Assembly (NCBI GenBank): GCA_965217265.1
Contig: CBDCHP010000013.1
Coordinates: forward strand, 124,001 to 188,000
DNA from: JAGRGG01 sp965217265
GTDB lineage: Bacteria > Pseudomonadota > Alphaproteobacteria > Geminicoccales > Geminicoccaceae
Direction of reading: 5' to 3'
Length of the DNA stretch: 64,000 nucleotides
The notes beneath the pieces were generated by a model. That model saw nothing but the letters and a program-made list of their open reading frames with translations. It was not told where the DNA came from and searched no databases. Positions 16,846-26,403 of the stretch are shown here, in pieces. Numbering within the stretch: position 1 is the stretch's first letter; the number at the start of each line of letters is the position of its first letter. Position numbers and translations under genes: made by a program.

Positions 16846-17790
16846 ATGAAGCAGCCCGAGATCCTGTTCGACCCCCTCTACGAGACGTTCGAGCCCGCCT
16901 TCGCGCCGCTCGTCAACGGCAACATGCGCCTCGTGCGCCTGTGGGGCGAGGGGGCTTGGACGGAGGGGCCGGTCTGGTTCGAGGACCATTGCTGCCTCTA
17001 CTTCAGCGACATCCCGAACGACCGGGTGATGCGCTTCACGCCGGCCTTGAGCGGCCTCTTGGGGCGGGTCGAGGCATTCAGGCAGCCCGCCGGCTTTGCT
17101 AACGGCCACACCCGCGACCGCGAGGGACGCCTCGTCGCCTGCGAGCACGGGCGGCGGCGGGTGGCGCGCACCGAGCCGGACGGGCGAGTGACGGTGATCG
17201 CGGACCGTTACGATGGCAAGCGGCTGAACTCGCCCAACGACGTCGCGGTCAAGTCGGACGGCACGGTCTGGTTCACCGACCCGCCCTACGGCATCCTCTC
17301 GGACCTTGAGGGCGAGCGGGCGCCGATGGAATACGGCGGCGCCCACGTCTTTCGCGCCGATCCCGCGAGCGGCCGGGTCGAGGCGGTCGCCATCGACTTC
17401 GACAAGCCCAACGGCATCGCCTTCTCGCCCGACGAGAAGCACCTCTACGTCGCCGACACCGGCATGAGCCACGACCCGAACGGCCCCCGCCACATCCGCC
17501 GCTTCGTCGTCGGCGGCGACGGGCACTTAAGCGGCGGGGAGGTCTTCGCCGTCTGCGACGTCGGCCTGTTCGACGGGTTTCGCCTCGACGATGAGGGCCG
17601 GATCTGGACCAGTGCCGGCGACGGGGTGCACTGCTACGCCCCGAACGGGACGCTTCTCGGCAAGATCAAGGTGCCCGAGACCGTCGCCAACGTCGCGTTC
17701 GCGGGCAAGCACCGCAACCGCCTGATGATCTGCGCCACGACCTCGCTCTACGCCGTCCGGCTGAACGTGCGGGGCGCGCTTCGGCCTTGA
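16846..17790 (+). CDS. SMP-30/gluconolactonase/LRE family protein
   Basis: This 314-residue six-bladed beta-propeller lactonase would open an aldonolactone. Metal-site motifs are visible: TEGPVWFEDHCCLYFSDIP (Glu), GKRLNSPNDVAVKSDG (Asn) and HLYVADTGMS (Asp). ATG 16846 follows GGAAGAAGC; longer frames upstream are read-through of element R5. It is divergent from the sugar-acid dehydratase, with which it probably forms successive steps of lactone hydrolysis and dehydration. The specific sugar is not readable. Confidence 0.88.
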   Translation: MKQPEILFDPLYETFEPAFAPLVNGNMRLVRLWGEGAWTEGPVWFEDHCCLYFSDIPNDRVMRFTPALSGLLGRVEAFRQPAGFANGHTRDREGRLVACEHGRRRVARTEPDGRVTVIADRYDGKRLNSPNDVAVKSDGTVWFTDPPYGILSDLEGERAPMEYGGAHVFRADPASGRVEAVAIDFDKPNGIAFSPDEKHLYVADTGMSHDPNGPRHIRRFVVGGDGHLSGGEVFAVCDVGLFDGFRLDDEGRIWTSAGDGVHCYAPNGTLLGKIKVPETVANVAFAGKHRNRLMICATTSLYAVRLNVRGALRP

Positions 17791-18620
17791 GCTTCGCGCT
17801 CTCGAAGATCGTCTGGGTGCTGGTGACGCCGAGCAACCTCGTCACGCTCGGCACGGCGGCGCTGACGCTCGCCGCCGTTTGGACCGATTTCGGGGTCTTG
17901 CGCAAGCTCGCCGCCCTCGCAGGGCTCATGACCCTCCTCATCGTCGTCCTGCCGGTCGGCGACTGGCTGGCGCGGCCCCTGGAGGACCGTTTCGCGCTCC
18001 CGACCCTGCCAGCCTGGATCGACGGGGTGATCGTGCTCGGCGGCGCGCAGGATTCGGCGATCGAGGCGGCGCGGGGCCGGCTCGCCGTCGACGAGCACGC
18101 CGAGCGGCTGATCGAGGGGTTGGGTTTGGCGCTGCGCCACCCCAAAGCACGGCTCGTCTTCAGCGGCGGCTCGGCGGCGATCAATCCAGGCGAGGCCAAC
18201 GAGCGGCGGGTGAACGAGCGCTTTCTTCGCATCCTCAAGACCGATCAAGCCCGCGTCCTCTACGAGGATCACTCGCGCAACACCTGGGAGAACGCGCGCT
18301 ACACGAAGGACCTCGTCGCGCCGCAACCGGGCGAGGTCTGGGTCCTCGTCACCTCCGCCGTCCACATGCCGCGCTCGGTCGGCATCTTTCGCCGCGTCGA
18401 CTTTGAGGTCACCCCCTACCCCGTCGACTACCGCACGGGCGCCGGCACCGCCTGGGCGGTCTACTTCAACGCCGCCGGGCGCCTGACCCGGCTCGACGAG
18501 GCGGTGCGCGAGTATGTCGGGCTCGTGGCATACCGGCTGATGGGCCGGACCGACGCCCTGTTCCCCGAACCCGTGGCGCCGCGGGCACAAACATCGGCCA
18601 ACGCGTCGGACAAGAATTGA
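17787..18620 (+). CDS. YdcF/ElyC family DUF218 protein
   Basis: This 277-residue protein has two N-terminal membrane segments (ALSKIVWVLVTPSNLVTLG and LAGLMTLLIVVLPVGDWLA) and a periplasmic or cytoplasmic DUF218 domain with GVIVLGGAQD, RLVFSGGSAAI, NTWENARYT and VWVLVTSAVHMPRSVGIFRR. E. coli ElyC of this family is linked to envelope biogenesis. The TTG start overlaps the SMP-30 stop by four bases (TTGA), so they are co-translated, although no functional link is obvious. Confidence 0.85.
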   Translation: MSFALSKIVWVLVTPSNLVTLGTAALTLAAVWTDFGVLRKLAALAGLMTLLIVVLPVGDWLARPLEDRFALPTLPAWIDGVIVLGGAQDSAIEAARGRLAVDEHAERLIEGLGLALRHPKARLVFSGGSAAINPGEANERRVNERFLRILKTDQARVLYEDHSRNTWENARYTKDLVAPQPGEVWVLVTSAVHMPRSVGIFRRVDFEVTPYPVDYRTGAGTAWAVYFNAAGRLTRLDEAVREYVGLVAYRLMGRTDALFPEPVAPRAQTSANASDKN

Positions 18621-18698
18621 CCGCCCGCGTTCGACGCACAATCCTTGCTGCTCTCGTTGAGTGGCCATCGGCCCGCCCGCTACGAAGGATCGAACGAA

Positions 18699-19391
18699 TT
18701 GTCGTTAGCGACACCGCTCGCCCGCGCGGCCGAGGCCTCGACGCGGGTGTGGCCGCGAACGCCCGCCGAGGCGCGGGCACTCCAGCACGAGCTTCGCCAG
18801 CGGGTCGACCTCGAAGACCGCGCGGCCGAAGTACGCTACGTCGCCGGCCTCGATGTCCACTTCAGCAAGGACGGCCGCACCTCGTTCGCCGCCGCCGTCC
18901 TCATACCGGCCGGCGGCGACGCGATCGAGGAGAGCGTGCTCGCGGCGGCACCGACCGGCTTTCCCTACGTTTCCGGCCTGCTCTCGTTCCGGGAAGCGCC
19001 CGTGGCGCTCAAAGCCCTCACGCTGCTGCGCCGCCGCCCCGACCTGATCTTCGTCGACGGCCAGGGCATCGCCCACCCGCGCCGCTTCGGGCTCGCCTGC
19101 CACATCGGCCTGCTCGCCGGCATCCCGACGATCGGTGTTGCCAAGTCGCGCCTGTGCGGCACCCACGCCGAGCCCGGCCTTGAGCGCGGCGCGTTCGCCC
19201 CCCTCACCGACAAGGGCGAGACGATCGGCGTCGTCCTGCGCTCGAAGCCGAACACCCGGCCCCTCTACGTCTCGCCCGGCCACGGCGTCAGCCTGCCGCG
19301 CGCGCTGAGCCTGACGCTCGACGCCGTCGGGCGCTACCGGCTGCCGGAGCCGACGCGGCTGGCGGATCGACTCTCCAGGTGTCATGGGTGA
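18699..19391 (+). CDS. nfi: Endonuclease V
   Basis: The protein is about 230 residues from the TTG at 18699; an in-frame start at 18645 would add 18 residues. Endonuclease V nicks DNA, and in some organisms RNA, near deoxyinosine during deaminated-base repair. Family motifs are complete: VAGLDVHFS (catalytic Asp), FPYVSGLLSFREAP (the PYxP-like wedge region, here PYVS), IFVDGQGIAHPRRFGLACHI (Asp, His), GVAKSRLCG and LYVSPGHGVSL. Its TGA stop is the outer tip of element R6. Confidence 0.92.
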   Translation: MSLATPLARAAEASTRVWPRTPAEARALQHELRQRVDLEDRAAEVRYVAGLDVHFSKDGRTSFAAAVLIPAGGDAIEESVLAAAPTGFPYVSGLLSFREAPVALKALTLLRRRPDLIFVDGQGIAHPRRFGLACHIGLLAGIPTIGVAKSRLCGTHAEPGLERGAFAPLTDKGETIGVVLRSKPNTRPLYVSPGHGVSLPRALSLTLDAVGRYRLPEPTRLADRLSRCHG

Positions 19392-19537
19392 ACGCTCCGC
19401 GTCCGCTGCGCCGGGCTTTTTTCTTTTTGTTTTTGCAACTTTGGCCGGGGCTAGCCTGAGCGTTGCGGCCAAGTCCGGGAACAAGTAGCAAAAACAAGAG
19501 AAAAAAGGCCGCGCGCCTAGCGCACGCGAAGCGTTCA
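19389..19537. repeat. Palindromic intergenic element R6 (full length, double stop)
   Basis: It separates the convergent nfi and YeeE genes, and both stop codons belong to it: TGA 19389-19391 at the left tip and TCA 19535-19537 at the right tip. Outer arms are TGAACGCTCCGCGTCCGC and GCGCACGCGAAGCGTTCA. Inner arms are A (ACTTTGGCCGGGG) on the left and D (TCCGGGAACAAG) on the right, as in R1. Confidence 0.85.
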
Positions 19538-20698
19538 TTTCATCCCGAACACCGGCCGCAACCTTGTCCCAACGACGTTCCCCGCAAACCCCGTCACGAG
19601 CCAGAGCCAGCCGTGCAGGCTGCCGGAGGCGATGCCGGAGAAGTAGGCGCCGATGTTGCAGCCGAAGGCGAGGCGTGCGCCGTAGCCGAGGAGCAGGCCG
19701 CCGATGACGGCGCTGACGACCTCGCCGCGGGTCATGCGCAAGGTGGGCTTGAAGCGGTTGGCAAGGCCCGCCGCCAGCATGGCGCCCAAGATGATGGCGA
19801 AGTTCATCACCGAGGTGGTGTCGAGGAGGAGGCTGCCCCGGATCGCTGCGACTTGACCTTGCCAGTAGGGCCAGCCCGCGACGTCGACGCCGATCGCGTC
19901 GAACGCCTTGGCGCCCCAGAGGGCGAAGCCCGAGGTGATGCCCCAGGGGCGGCCGGCGAGTGCGAGCGTGGCGAAGTTGAGCAACGCCAGGGTGAGGGCA
20001 CCGGCCAGGATCGGCCAGGGGCCGCGCAGCCAGTCGTGCGGTCGGGGTGCCGGGGCCGCGATGCCGCGCCTGCGCTCGACGGCGAGCGTGACCAGGACGA
20101 CGGCGCCGAAGACGGCGAGGTTGAGGCCGAGTGCTTGCCACGCGCCCAAGCTTTGTACGAGCGAGACTGGGCCGATGTTGGGCAAGGCGAGCCAGAACGG
20201 CAGGTGGGCGGTGGCGATCACCGAGCCGAGCACGAAGAAGGCGAGCGTGACCAGCATCCGCGTCGAGCCGCCGCCGACGGTGAAGAGCGTGCCCGAGGCG
20301 CAGCCGCCGCCGAGTTGCATCCCAAGGCCGAAGAGAAAGGCGCCGAACGCCACGCTGACCCCGACCGGGGCGACGAAGCCGTAGACCGGCATCCCGAACA
20401 GGGAGCCGGCGGCGAGGACCGGGAAGAACAGGGCGCAGGCGAGTGCCAGCATCGCCATCTGCGCCCGCAGCCCCCTCCCCTCGCCGGTCTGGATGAAGCG
20501 GCGCCACGCGGCGGTGAAGCCGAACGAGGCGTGGTAGAGGCTGACGCCGAAGAGGAGGCCGACGAGCGCCAGCCAGCCCTGCCGCGCGCCGGCCGTCATC
20601 GCCGCCGCCGTGATCAACAGGGCGGCGAGGACGACGGCGGTACCGACAACGGGGTTGCGTGCGGGCGGCAAGGCTGTGCGGACGGACGAGGCGAGCAT
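19535..20698 (-). CDS. YeeE/YedE family sulfur-compound transporter (TsuA-like)
   Basis: This 387-residue polytopic membrane protein from ATG 20698 has cysteine motifs typical of the family: LGGGCASGTLFTVGGG and ARLAFGCNIGAYFSGIASGS. TsuA of this family imports thiosulfate by relaying it between conserved cysteines. About ten hydrophobic segments are visible. It could feed the sulfurtransferase and cysteine synthase genes elsewhere in the window, but there is no direct linkage and no TusA-like partner gene beside it. It is divergent from nhaA. Confidence 0.85.
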   Translation of the reverse strand: MLASSVRTALPPARNPVVGTAVVLAALLITAAAMTAGARQGWLALVGLLFGVSLYHASFGFTAAWRRFIQTGEGRGLRAQMAMLALACALFFPVLAAGSLFGMPVYGFVAPVGVSVAFGAFLFGLGMQLGGGCASGTLFTVGGGSTRMLVTLAFFVLGSVIATAHLPFWLALPNIGPVSLVQSLGAWQALGLNLAVFGAVVLVTLAVERRRGIAAPAPRPHDWLRGPWPILAGALTLALLNFATLALAGRPWGITSGFALWGAKAFDAIGVDVAGWPYWQGQVAAIRGSLLLDTTSVMNFAIILGAMLAAGLANRFKPTLRMTRGEVVSAVIGGLLLGYGARLAFGCNIGAYFSGIASGSLHGWLWLVTGFAGNVVGTRLRPVFGMK

Positions 20699-20907
20699 CG
20701 GCGTAACTCCCAAAGCGGCGGGCGCGTGCCGGCCGCCTTGCTCAGGTAGGCATATCCGGGCGCCGCGTGAAGGGTTGTACGAACCGTGATTGCACGAACG
20801 TAAAAACAACGTTTTCTTGCTGGTTTATCTGGCGGGGAAATTTCGCTGGAGGCCGGGCTGTATTTGCCTTAATCGCGTGCGCAAGCCGTTCAATTAGAGG
20901 AAAACGC

Positions 20908-22089
20908 ATGGCCAAGCGCGTCGTCGTCATCAAGCTCCTGGAGCACCCGGCGACGGGCGGGGTCGTCCTGCTGCTCGCGGCCCTGCTGGCACTCGTCCTC
21001 GCCAACTCGCCACTGGCCGGCGCCTACGGCGGTCTGCTCGCGACGAAGGTCACGGCGGCGATCGGGGCGCTTGAGATCGACAAGCCGCTGCTCTTGTGGA
21101 TCAACGACGGGCTGATGGCGGTGTTCTTCTTTCAGGTCGGGCTGGAGATCAAGCGCGAGCTGATGGAGGGCCACTTGGCCGACCGCGACCAGCTCATCCT
21201 GCCCGGCTTGGCCGCCGCCGGCGGCATGATCGTGCCGGCGCTGATCTATATCGCGGTGAACTTCAACGATCCGCTCGTCCTCCAGGGCTGGGCGATCCCG
21301 GCCGCGACCGACATCGCCTTCGCGCTCGGCATCCTGGCCTTGCTGGGGCCGCGCGTGCCGACCTCCTTGAAGGTATTCCTGCTCACAGTCGCCATCATCG
21401 ACGACCTGGGCGCCATCATCATCATCGCCTTGTTCTATACCGCCAACCTCTCGATCAGCGCCCTGCTCCTGGGCGCGCTCGCGCTCGTCGTGCTGCTCGC
21501 GATGAATCGGCTCGGGGTCGGCCGGACGGCGCCCTACATCTTCGTCGGCGTCATCTTGTGGGTCTGCGTCCTGAAATCTGGCGTCCACGCCACGCTCGCC
21601 GGCGTCGCCACCGCCCTTCTCATCCCGATGCACGGCAAGGGCGGCAACCCGATGGTCGAGAAGATCGAGCACGACCTCGCCCCCTACGTCGGCTTCCTCG
21701 TCATGCCGCTGTTCGCGTTCGCCAACGCCGGCGTGTCGCTCGCCGGGCTCGGCTTCGACGCCTTTCTCGCGCCCCTGCCGCTCGGCATCATCCTCGGCCT
21801 CGTGGTCGGCAAGCAGATCGGCGTCGTCGGTGGGGCGATCATCGCCGTGCGTGCCTTGAAGGCGCGGCTGCCCGAGAACGTCAACTGGGCCCACATCTAC
21901 GGCATCGCCTGCTTGGCCGGCATCGGCTTCACCATGAGCCTGTTCATCGGCACGCTCGCGTTCGACGACGAGGCGCACGCGGTGGGGGTTCGCTTGGGTG
22001 TGATCGGCGGCTCCTTGATCTCGGGGCTGCTGGGCTACTTCGTTCTCCTGCTCACCTTGCCGCGCCGGGCCGACCCGATCGACGCTTGA
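20908..22089 (+). CDS. nhaA: Na+/H+ antiporter NhaA
   Basis: This 393-residue inner-membrane antiporter exchanges sodium for protons in pH and salt homeostasis. The transport-site Asp residues are in PAATDIAFALGILALLG and in IIDDLGAIIIIALFYT (the Asp-Asp region). The entry motif VGLEIKRELMEG is present and the length is normal. ATG 20908 follows AGAGGAAAACGC. The 209-bp divergent region upstream is relatively AT-rich and holds the promoters. The stop TGA is the first triplet of R7. Confidence 0.96.
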   Translation: MAKRVVVIKLLEHPATGGVVLLLAALLALVLANSPLAGAYGGLLATKVTAAIGALEIDKPLLLWINDGLMAVFFFQVGLEIKRELMEGHLADRDQLILPGLAAAGGMIVPALIYIAVNFNDPLVLQGWAIPAATDIAFALGILALLGPRVPTSLKVFLLTVAIIDDLGAIIIIALFYTANLSISALLLGALALVVLLAMNRLGVGRTAPYIFVGVILWVCVLKSGVHATLAGVATALLIPMHGKGGNPMVEKIEHDLAPYVGFLVMPLFAFANAGVSLAGLGFDAFLAPLPLGIILGLVVGKQIGVVGGAIIAVRALKARLPENVNWAHIYGIACLAGIGFTMSLFIGTLAFDDEAHAVGVRLGVIGGSLISGLLGYFVLLLTLPRRADPIDA

Positions 22090-22235
22090 ACGCTTCGCGT
22101 CGGCTGCGCCGGGCTTTCTCTTCTTTCTTTTTGCCAGTGTTAACGTAGGAGGCTGGCCACAACGCCGAGGACGGGCCTCGGACAAAGTTGCAAAAAAGAA
22201 AAAGCCCGCGCGGCGAGCGCACGCGCCAGCGTTCA
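22087..22235. repeat. Palindromic intergenic element R7 (full length, double stop)
   Basis: It lies between the convergent nhaA and emrB-like genes and supplies both stops (TGA 22087-22089; TCA 22233-22235). The left inner arm is type B (GTGTTAACGTAGGAGG) and the right is type A (CTCGGACAAAGTTGC). Centre: CTGGCCACAACGCCGAGG. Confidence 0.85.
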
Positions 22236-23805
22236 ATGCCCCCCGCCCACCTGCGCGCGCGGCGGGCGCAGCAGCGGCAGGAGAAGAAGCGCGAGGAAGA
22301 AGACCGACGCCATCAAGAGGAGGCAGTCGCTGTAGCTCAAGACCAGGACCTGCCGCTCGACGATGCCCGCGACGGCGCGAAGGGCGGCGGCGTCGGGATC
22401 GCCCAAGATGCGGCCCTCGAAGTGAGCGCTGAGCCCGTCCAAGATCGCGCCCACCTCCGGCCGGGCCGGGTTTAAGTTCTCGGCCAGCCGCGTGGCGTGG
22501 ACCGCTTCGCGGTGAAGAAGGACGGTGTTGATGACGGCGAGCCCGATGGCGCCGCCTAAGTTGCGCATCAGGTTGTAAAGGCCCGACGCGTTCTTGAGCC
22601 GGTCGGGCGGCAGGGTGCCAAGGGCAATGCTGTTGATCGGCACGAAGAGGAACATGAGCGCCATGCCGCGCACCGCCTGCGGCACGAACAGATCCCAAAA
22701 AGCCGTCTGCGAGGTCAGGATCGAGTTCAAATAGACGCCGGTGCCGAACAAAACGAGGCCCATCGCCAGCATCACCCGCCCCGGCACGACGTTGGCGAGC
22801 CGCCCGGCGAGCGGGGCCGAGAGCATCTGAAAGATGCCGGTGACGAACATGATCTTGCCGATCTCAAGGGCGTCGTAGCCGCGCACCCGGCCCAAGAACA
22901 GCGGCATGACGTAGACCGACCCGTAGAGGCCGACGCCGATGATGAAGCTGTAGAGGCAGCCGACGGCGAAGTTGCGGTCCTTGAAGGCGGTGATGTCGAC
23001 GATCGGCCGGTCGTAGGTGAGCATGCGCCAGAAGAAGCCGATCCCGCCGACGACGCAAACGACGCTGAGCCACATCACGGCGCGGTCGTCGAACCAGTCG
23101 TTGCGCGGCCCCTCGTCGAGAACGTATTCGAGCGAGCCCAAGAAGGCCGCCATCATGAGGAGGCCCGGCACGTCGAAGCCCTTGAGGACCGAGCGGTCGG
23201 GCTTGTCGATGTCGATCGTGCGCCAGACGGTGAGCGCCACGAGCACGCCGGGCACGATGTTGAGCAAGAAGAGCCAGTGCCAGGAGAGGGTCTGGGTGAT
23301 CCAGCCGCCGAGCGTCGGCCCCAAGGTCGGCGCCATCGTCGCGACGAGGCCCATGACGACAGAGGCCTGCGCCCGGCGCGCGCCCGGAAAGAGCATGAAG
23401 CTGGCGGCGAAGACGGTCGGGATCATCGCGCCGCCCAGGAAGCCTTGCAGTGCCCGATAGAGCATCATCTGCTCCAGGCTCCCCCGCCGTCGCGCACAAG
23501 GCGCTCGCGGCTGTGAAGCTGGTGGCCGAGGCGACGAACAGGACGCGGGTCGAGAGCAGGCGCGAGAGAATCCCCGAGAGCGGGATCATCACGATCTCGG
23601 CGATGAGATAAGAGGTCTGCACCCAGCCGATCTCTTCGGGCGTGGCGCCCAGACCGGCTTGGATCTCGGAGAGCGACGAGGCGACGATCTGGATGTCGAG
23701 GATCGCCATGAACATGCCAAAGATCATCGCGAAGAAGCCGATGAACTGGCGGGGCGGCAGACCGAAGACGAGCCCCTCGGCCGTGGGGGCCGCAATGGTG
23801 GCCAT
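22233..23805 (-). pseudogene. EmrB/QacA-type DHA2 MFS drug exporter, apparently frameshifted
   Basis: Two frames together make one 14-TM drug:proton antiporter of about 523 residues. The first, from ATG 23805, runs MATIAAPTAEGLVFGLPPRQ to ASALCATAG; the second continues SLEQMMLYRALQGFLGGAMI to the end at 22233. The join falls at a run of five C (plus strand, 23481-23485): removing one base restores GSLEQMM in frame. This is either a real disruption or a homopolymer sequencing error. It sits ten bases downstream of the EmrA-like gene and presumably works with it. The rest of the protein is intact. Confidence 0.85.
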
Positions 23806-23815
23806 CGCCCGCCCC

Positions 23816-24982
23816 CTATTCCGCCGCCATCGATTCGGCGGCGACAGCCCCGTCCTGCCCCCCCGTCGGGGCCGACGCCGGCGACGCCTTCGCGTCCGGC
23901 TCGAAGGCGCCGAAGACGCCGCCCGGCATCAGGCGGCCGTCGCCCCCCTCGCGGGTGTCGAGTTCGGCCACGATCGAGAGGCCGGGGCGGAGATAGCCCT
24001 TGAGCGGGTTGTCGGGGTCGAGGCGGATGCGCACCGGGAGGCGCTGCGTCACCTTGGTGAAGTTGCCGGTCGCGTTCTCGGGCGGCAAGAGGCTGAATTG
24101 GGCGCCGGACGCCGGGGCCAAGCTCTCGACCCAACCCTTGATCAAAGCGTCGGGCCACGCATCGACGCTGATCGTGACCGGCTGCCCCGGCCGGATGTCG
24201 CCGATCTCGGTCTCCTTGAAGTTGGCGACGACGTGGACCTGCGGCAGCGGCACCAGGGTGAGGAGCGGCGAGCCCGGACGGGCGTAGGCGCCGGGCCGTA
24301 CGGAACGGTTACCGACGACGCCGTCGACCGGCGCCTCGATGACGGTGGCGTCGAGGTCGACCGCCGCGACGTTGCGCGCGGCCTTCGCCTCCCCGACGGC
24401 GGCCTGGGCTCGCAGCACGTCGAGCGCCGCCTTGGCGCCGGCGAGGTCGGCCTCGGCCATCGCCTTCGCGGCGAGCGTCCGGTCGCGCGCGGCGCGGGCG
24501 TCGTCGAGGTTCTGCCTCGACGCCCAACTGTCGCTCGCGAGCCGGGACGCGCGCTCGAACGTCGCCGCCGCCTGCGTCGCGTCCGCCTCGGCGGCGCGCA
24601 AACCCGCCTCGGCGCGGCGGATCTGCGGGTCTTGCGCCTTGATCTGACGGGCGATCGTCTCGGCCTGCGCCGCGGCACTCGCGACCTTGGCCTCGGCCTC
24701 GACGATCCGCGCTCGGTAGTCGGCGTCGTCGATGCGAACGAGGGCCTGCCCCGCCCTCACCGCCTCGTTGTCGTCGACGAGCACGTTCTTCACGTAACCC
24801 CTCACCTTGGCCGATATCGGCACGAGGTCGGCCTCGACGTAGGCGTCGTCGGTCGAGCGGACGTAGCGGCCCTCGCTGAACCACCACCAGCCGCCGACGC
24901 CGCCGCCGACCAGGAGAACGACGAGGATCAACCAGGGGACGACGCGCCGTCGCGGCCGTTTCCCTTTTGTCTCAGCGCCCAT
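23816..24982 (-). CDS. EmrA/HlyD family membrane fusion protein
   Basis: This 388-residue adaptor is anchored by one N-terminal membrane segment (VVPWLILVVLLVGGGVGGWWW). It continues with the split lipoyl domain (DDAYVEADLVPISAKVRGYV and VEAPVDGVVGNRSVRPGAY), a long alanine-rich coiled coil at about residues 95-200 and a C-terminal barrel. It is transcribed with the EmrB-like exporter. A perfect 23-bp palindrome ends 21 bp upstream of its start, with a divergent TetR gene beyond, so TetR repression is expected. Confidence 0.92.
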   Translation of the reverse strand: MGAETKGKRPRRRVVPWLILVVLLVGGGVGGWWWFSEGRYVRSTDDAYVEADLVPISAKVRGYVKNVLVDDNEAVRAGQALVRIDDADYRARIVEAEAKVASAAAQAETIARQIKAQDPQIRRAEAGLRAAEADATQAAATFERASRLASDSWASRQNLDDARAARDRTLAAKAMAEADLAGAKAALDVLRAQAAVGEAKAARNVAAVDLDATVIEAPVDGVVGNRSVRPGAYARPGSPLLTLVPLPQVHVVANFKETEIGDIRPGQPVTISVDAWPDALIKGWVESLAPASGAQFSLLPPENATGNFTKVTQRLPVRIRLDPDNPLKGYLRPGLSIVAELDTREGGDGRLMPGGVFGAFEPDAKASPASAPTGGQDGAVAAESMAAE

Positions 24983-25002
24983 GCCAGCGACCCACCTAAC
25001 AT

Positions 25003-25025
25003 CTAAACTGAACCGTTCAGTTTAG
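25003..25025. promoter_or_regulatory. TetR-type operator palindrome
   Basis: A perfect inverted repeat of two 11-base halves (CTAAACTGAAC and GTTCAGTTTAG) flanks one central C. It lies in the emrA/tetR divergent region, 21 bp from the emrA start and 67 bp from the tetR start. Its position and symmetry fit the binding site of the adjacent regulator. Confidence 0.85.
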
Positions 25026-25091
25026 TGCTTGCATCAGGTGAAGCGGCACCGCTAGTTTGTCAAGCTCCCTTCTCGAACGAGACGAACGGAC

Positions 25092-25712
25092 ATGACGACG
25101 GGCGAGGCCGTGGCCGACCTTCCGACACGGCCCAAGGCGCAGGCGGTGCTGCGGGCGGCGCACGACCTGTTCTTGGAGCGGGGTTACGCCGCGACCAGCG
25201 TCGACGCGATCGCGGCGCGGGCCAAGGTGTCGAAGGCGACGCTCTACAGCTACTTCGCCACCAAGGAGGCGCTGTTCACGGCGATGGTCGCCGCCAAGCG
25301 GGCCGAGCACGGTTTTTTGCTGCAGGGGCTGCTGGTGCCAAGCACCGACGCGCGGGCGACGCTCGAAGCGATCGCGACCGGTCTCCTGCGCCTGCTGCTC
25401 GCCCCGGACACGCTCAACATCTACCGCCTCGTCGTCCACGAGGCCGGCCGCACGCCCGAACTCGGGCGCCGCTTCGACGAGGCCGGCCCCGGCTACTTTC
25501 GCGCCCGGCTGCGGGCCTACATCGAGCGCCTCGCCGCATCGGGCCGGCTCAAGCTCGACGATCCGGACCTCGCGGTCGGACATTTCATCGGCCTCATCAG
25601 GGCCGACGTCCACCTCAAGGCCCTGCTCGGGGGGGGCAGTCCGTCGGCGGCGGAGATCGAGCGCCGGGCCAAGGCCGGGGTCGAGATTTTCCTGCGCGCC
25701 TATTCCGCTTGA
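25092..25712 (+). CDS. TetR/AcrR family transcriptional regulator
   Basis: This 206-residue protein has an N-terminal helix-turn-helix (RGYAATSVDAIAARAKVSK followed by ATLYSYFATKEALF) and a helical ligand-binding domain of the AefR/TetR C-terminal type (LRLVVHEAGRTPELGRRF-like region around residues 110-130). It is divergent from the EmrAB-type pump genes and shares with them a perfect palindrome, so it most likely represses the pump and itself until a pump substrate binds. The inducer is unknown. Confidence 0.92.
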   Translation: MTTGEAVADLPTRPKAQAVLRAAHDLFLERGYAATSVDAIAARAKVSKATLYSYFATKEALFTAMVAAKRAEHGFLLQGLLVPSTDARATLEAIATGLLRLLLAPDTLNIYRLVVHEAGRTPELGRRFDEAGPGYFRARLRAYIERLAASGRLKLDDPDLAVGHFIGLIRADVHLKALLGGGSPSAAEIERRAKAGVEIFLRAYSA

Positions 25713-25767
25713 CGACGCGGCGCGGCGGCCGCTTCTTGCCGGGCCATTCGACCGACGGGGCACGCCC

Positions 25768-26403
25768 ATGCAAACGATCGCCGACCTGCACGCCGGCTAC
25801 CGCGTCTTTCGCGGCTCGACCTACCCCGAGCAGGCGGCACGCTTCCAGAGCCTCGCGGCAGGGCAGTCACCGAACATCATGATCATCGCCTGCGCCGACA
25901 GCCGCGCCGATCCGGCGACGATCTTCGCCTCGGCCCCGGGCGAACTGTTCGTCGTGCGCAACGTCGCCAACCTCGTCCCGCCGGCCGAGAACGGCGGCCG
26001 GTTCCACGGCACGTCGGCCGGGATCGAGTACGCCGTGGTCGACCTCGAAGTCGCGCACGTCGTCGTCATGGGCCACGCCGGCTGCGGCGGCATCGACGCC
26101 TGCCTGCGCGCGGGCAAGGGCCAGATCCCCGGCGCCTACATCCGCTCTTGGACCGAGATCGCCGCCCCGGCGCGCGAGCGGCTGCGCCGGGCGAGGCCCG
26201 ACCTGAGTGGTCGGGCGCTGCAAACGGCGCTGGAGCACGAGGCGATCCTGCAGTCGCTCGACAACCTGACGAGCTTCGACTTCGTCGCCGCCCGGCTCGC
26301 CGCCGGCACGCTCGCCCTGCACGGGGCCTGGTTCTCGATCCAGAGCGGCGAACTGCTCTGGCTCGAAGACCGCGGGGCCGAGTTCGTGCCCGTGGCGGCG
26401 TGA
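25768..26403 (+). CDS. Beta-class carbonic anhydrase
   Basis: This 211-residue zinc enzyme interconverts CO2 and bicarbonate. Zinc ligands are Cys42 (MIIACADSRADP), His103 and Cys106 (VVMGHAGCGGIDAC), with the Asp44-Arg46 dyad in CADSR. The VRNVANLVPP motif follows. It lies 55 bp after tetR on the same strand; the spacing makes a separate promoter possible and no functional link is clear. Confidence 0.95.
   Translation: MQTIADLHAGYRVFRGSTYPEQAARFQSLAAGQSPNIMIIACADSRADPATIFASAPGELFVVRNVANLVPPAENGGRFHGTSAGIEYAVVDLEVAHVVVMGHAGCGGIDACLRAGKGQIPGAYIRSWTEIAAPARERLRRARPDLSGRALQTALEHEAILQSLDNLTSFDFVAARLAAGTLALHGAWFSIQSGELLWLEDRGAEFVPVAA

Noticed and set aside
20699..20907. Possible riboswitch in the nhaA leader
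   Set aside because: The region is AT-rich and could hold structure, but I see no conserved core that I can name, so I left it as promoter DNA.
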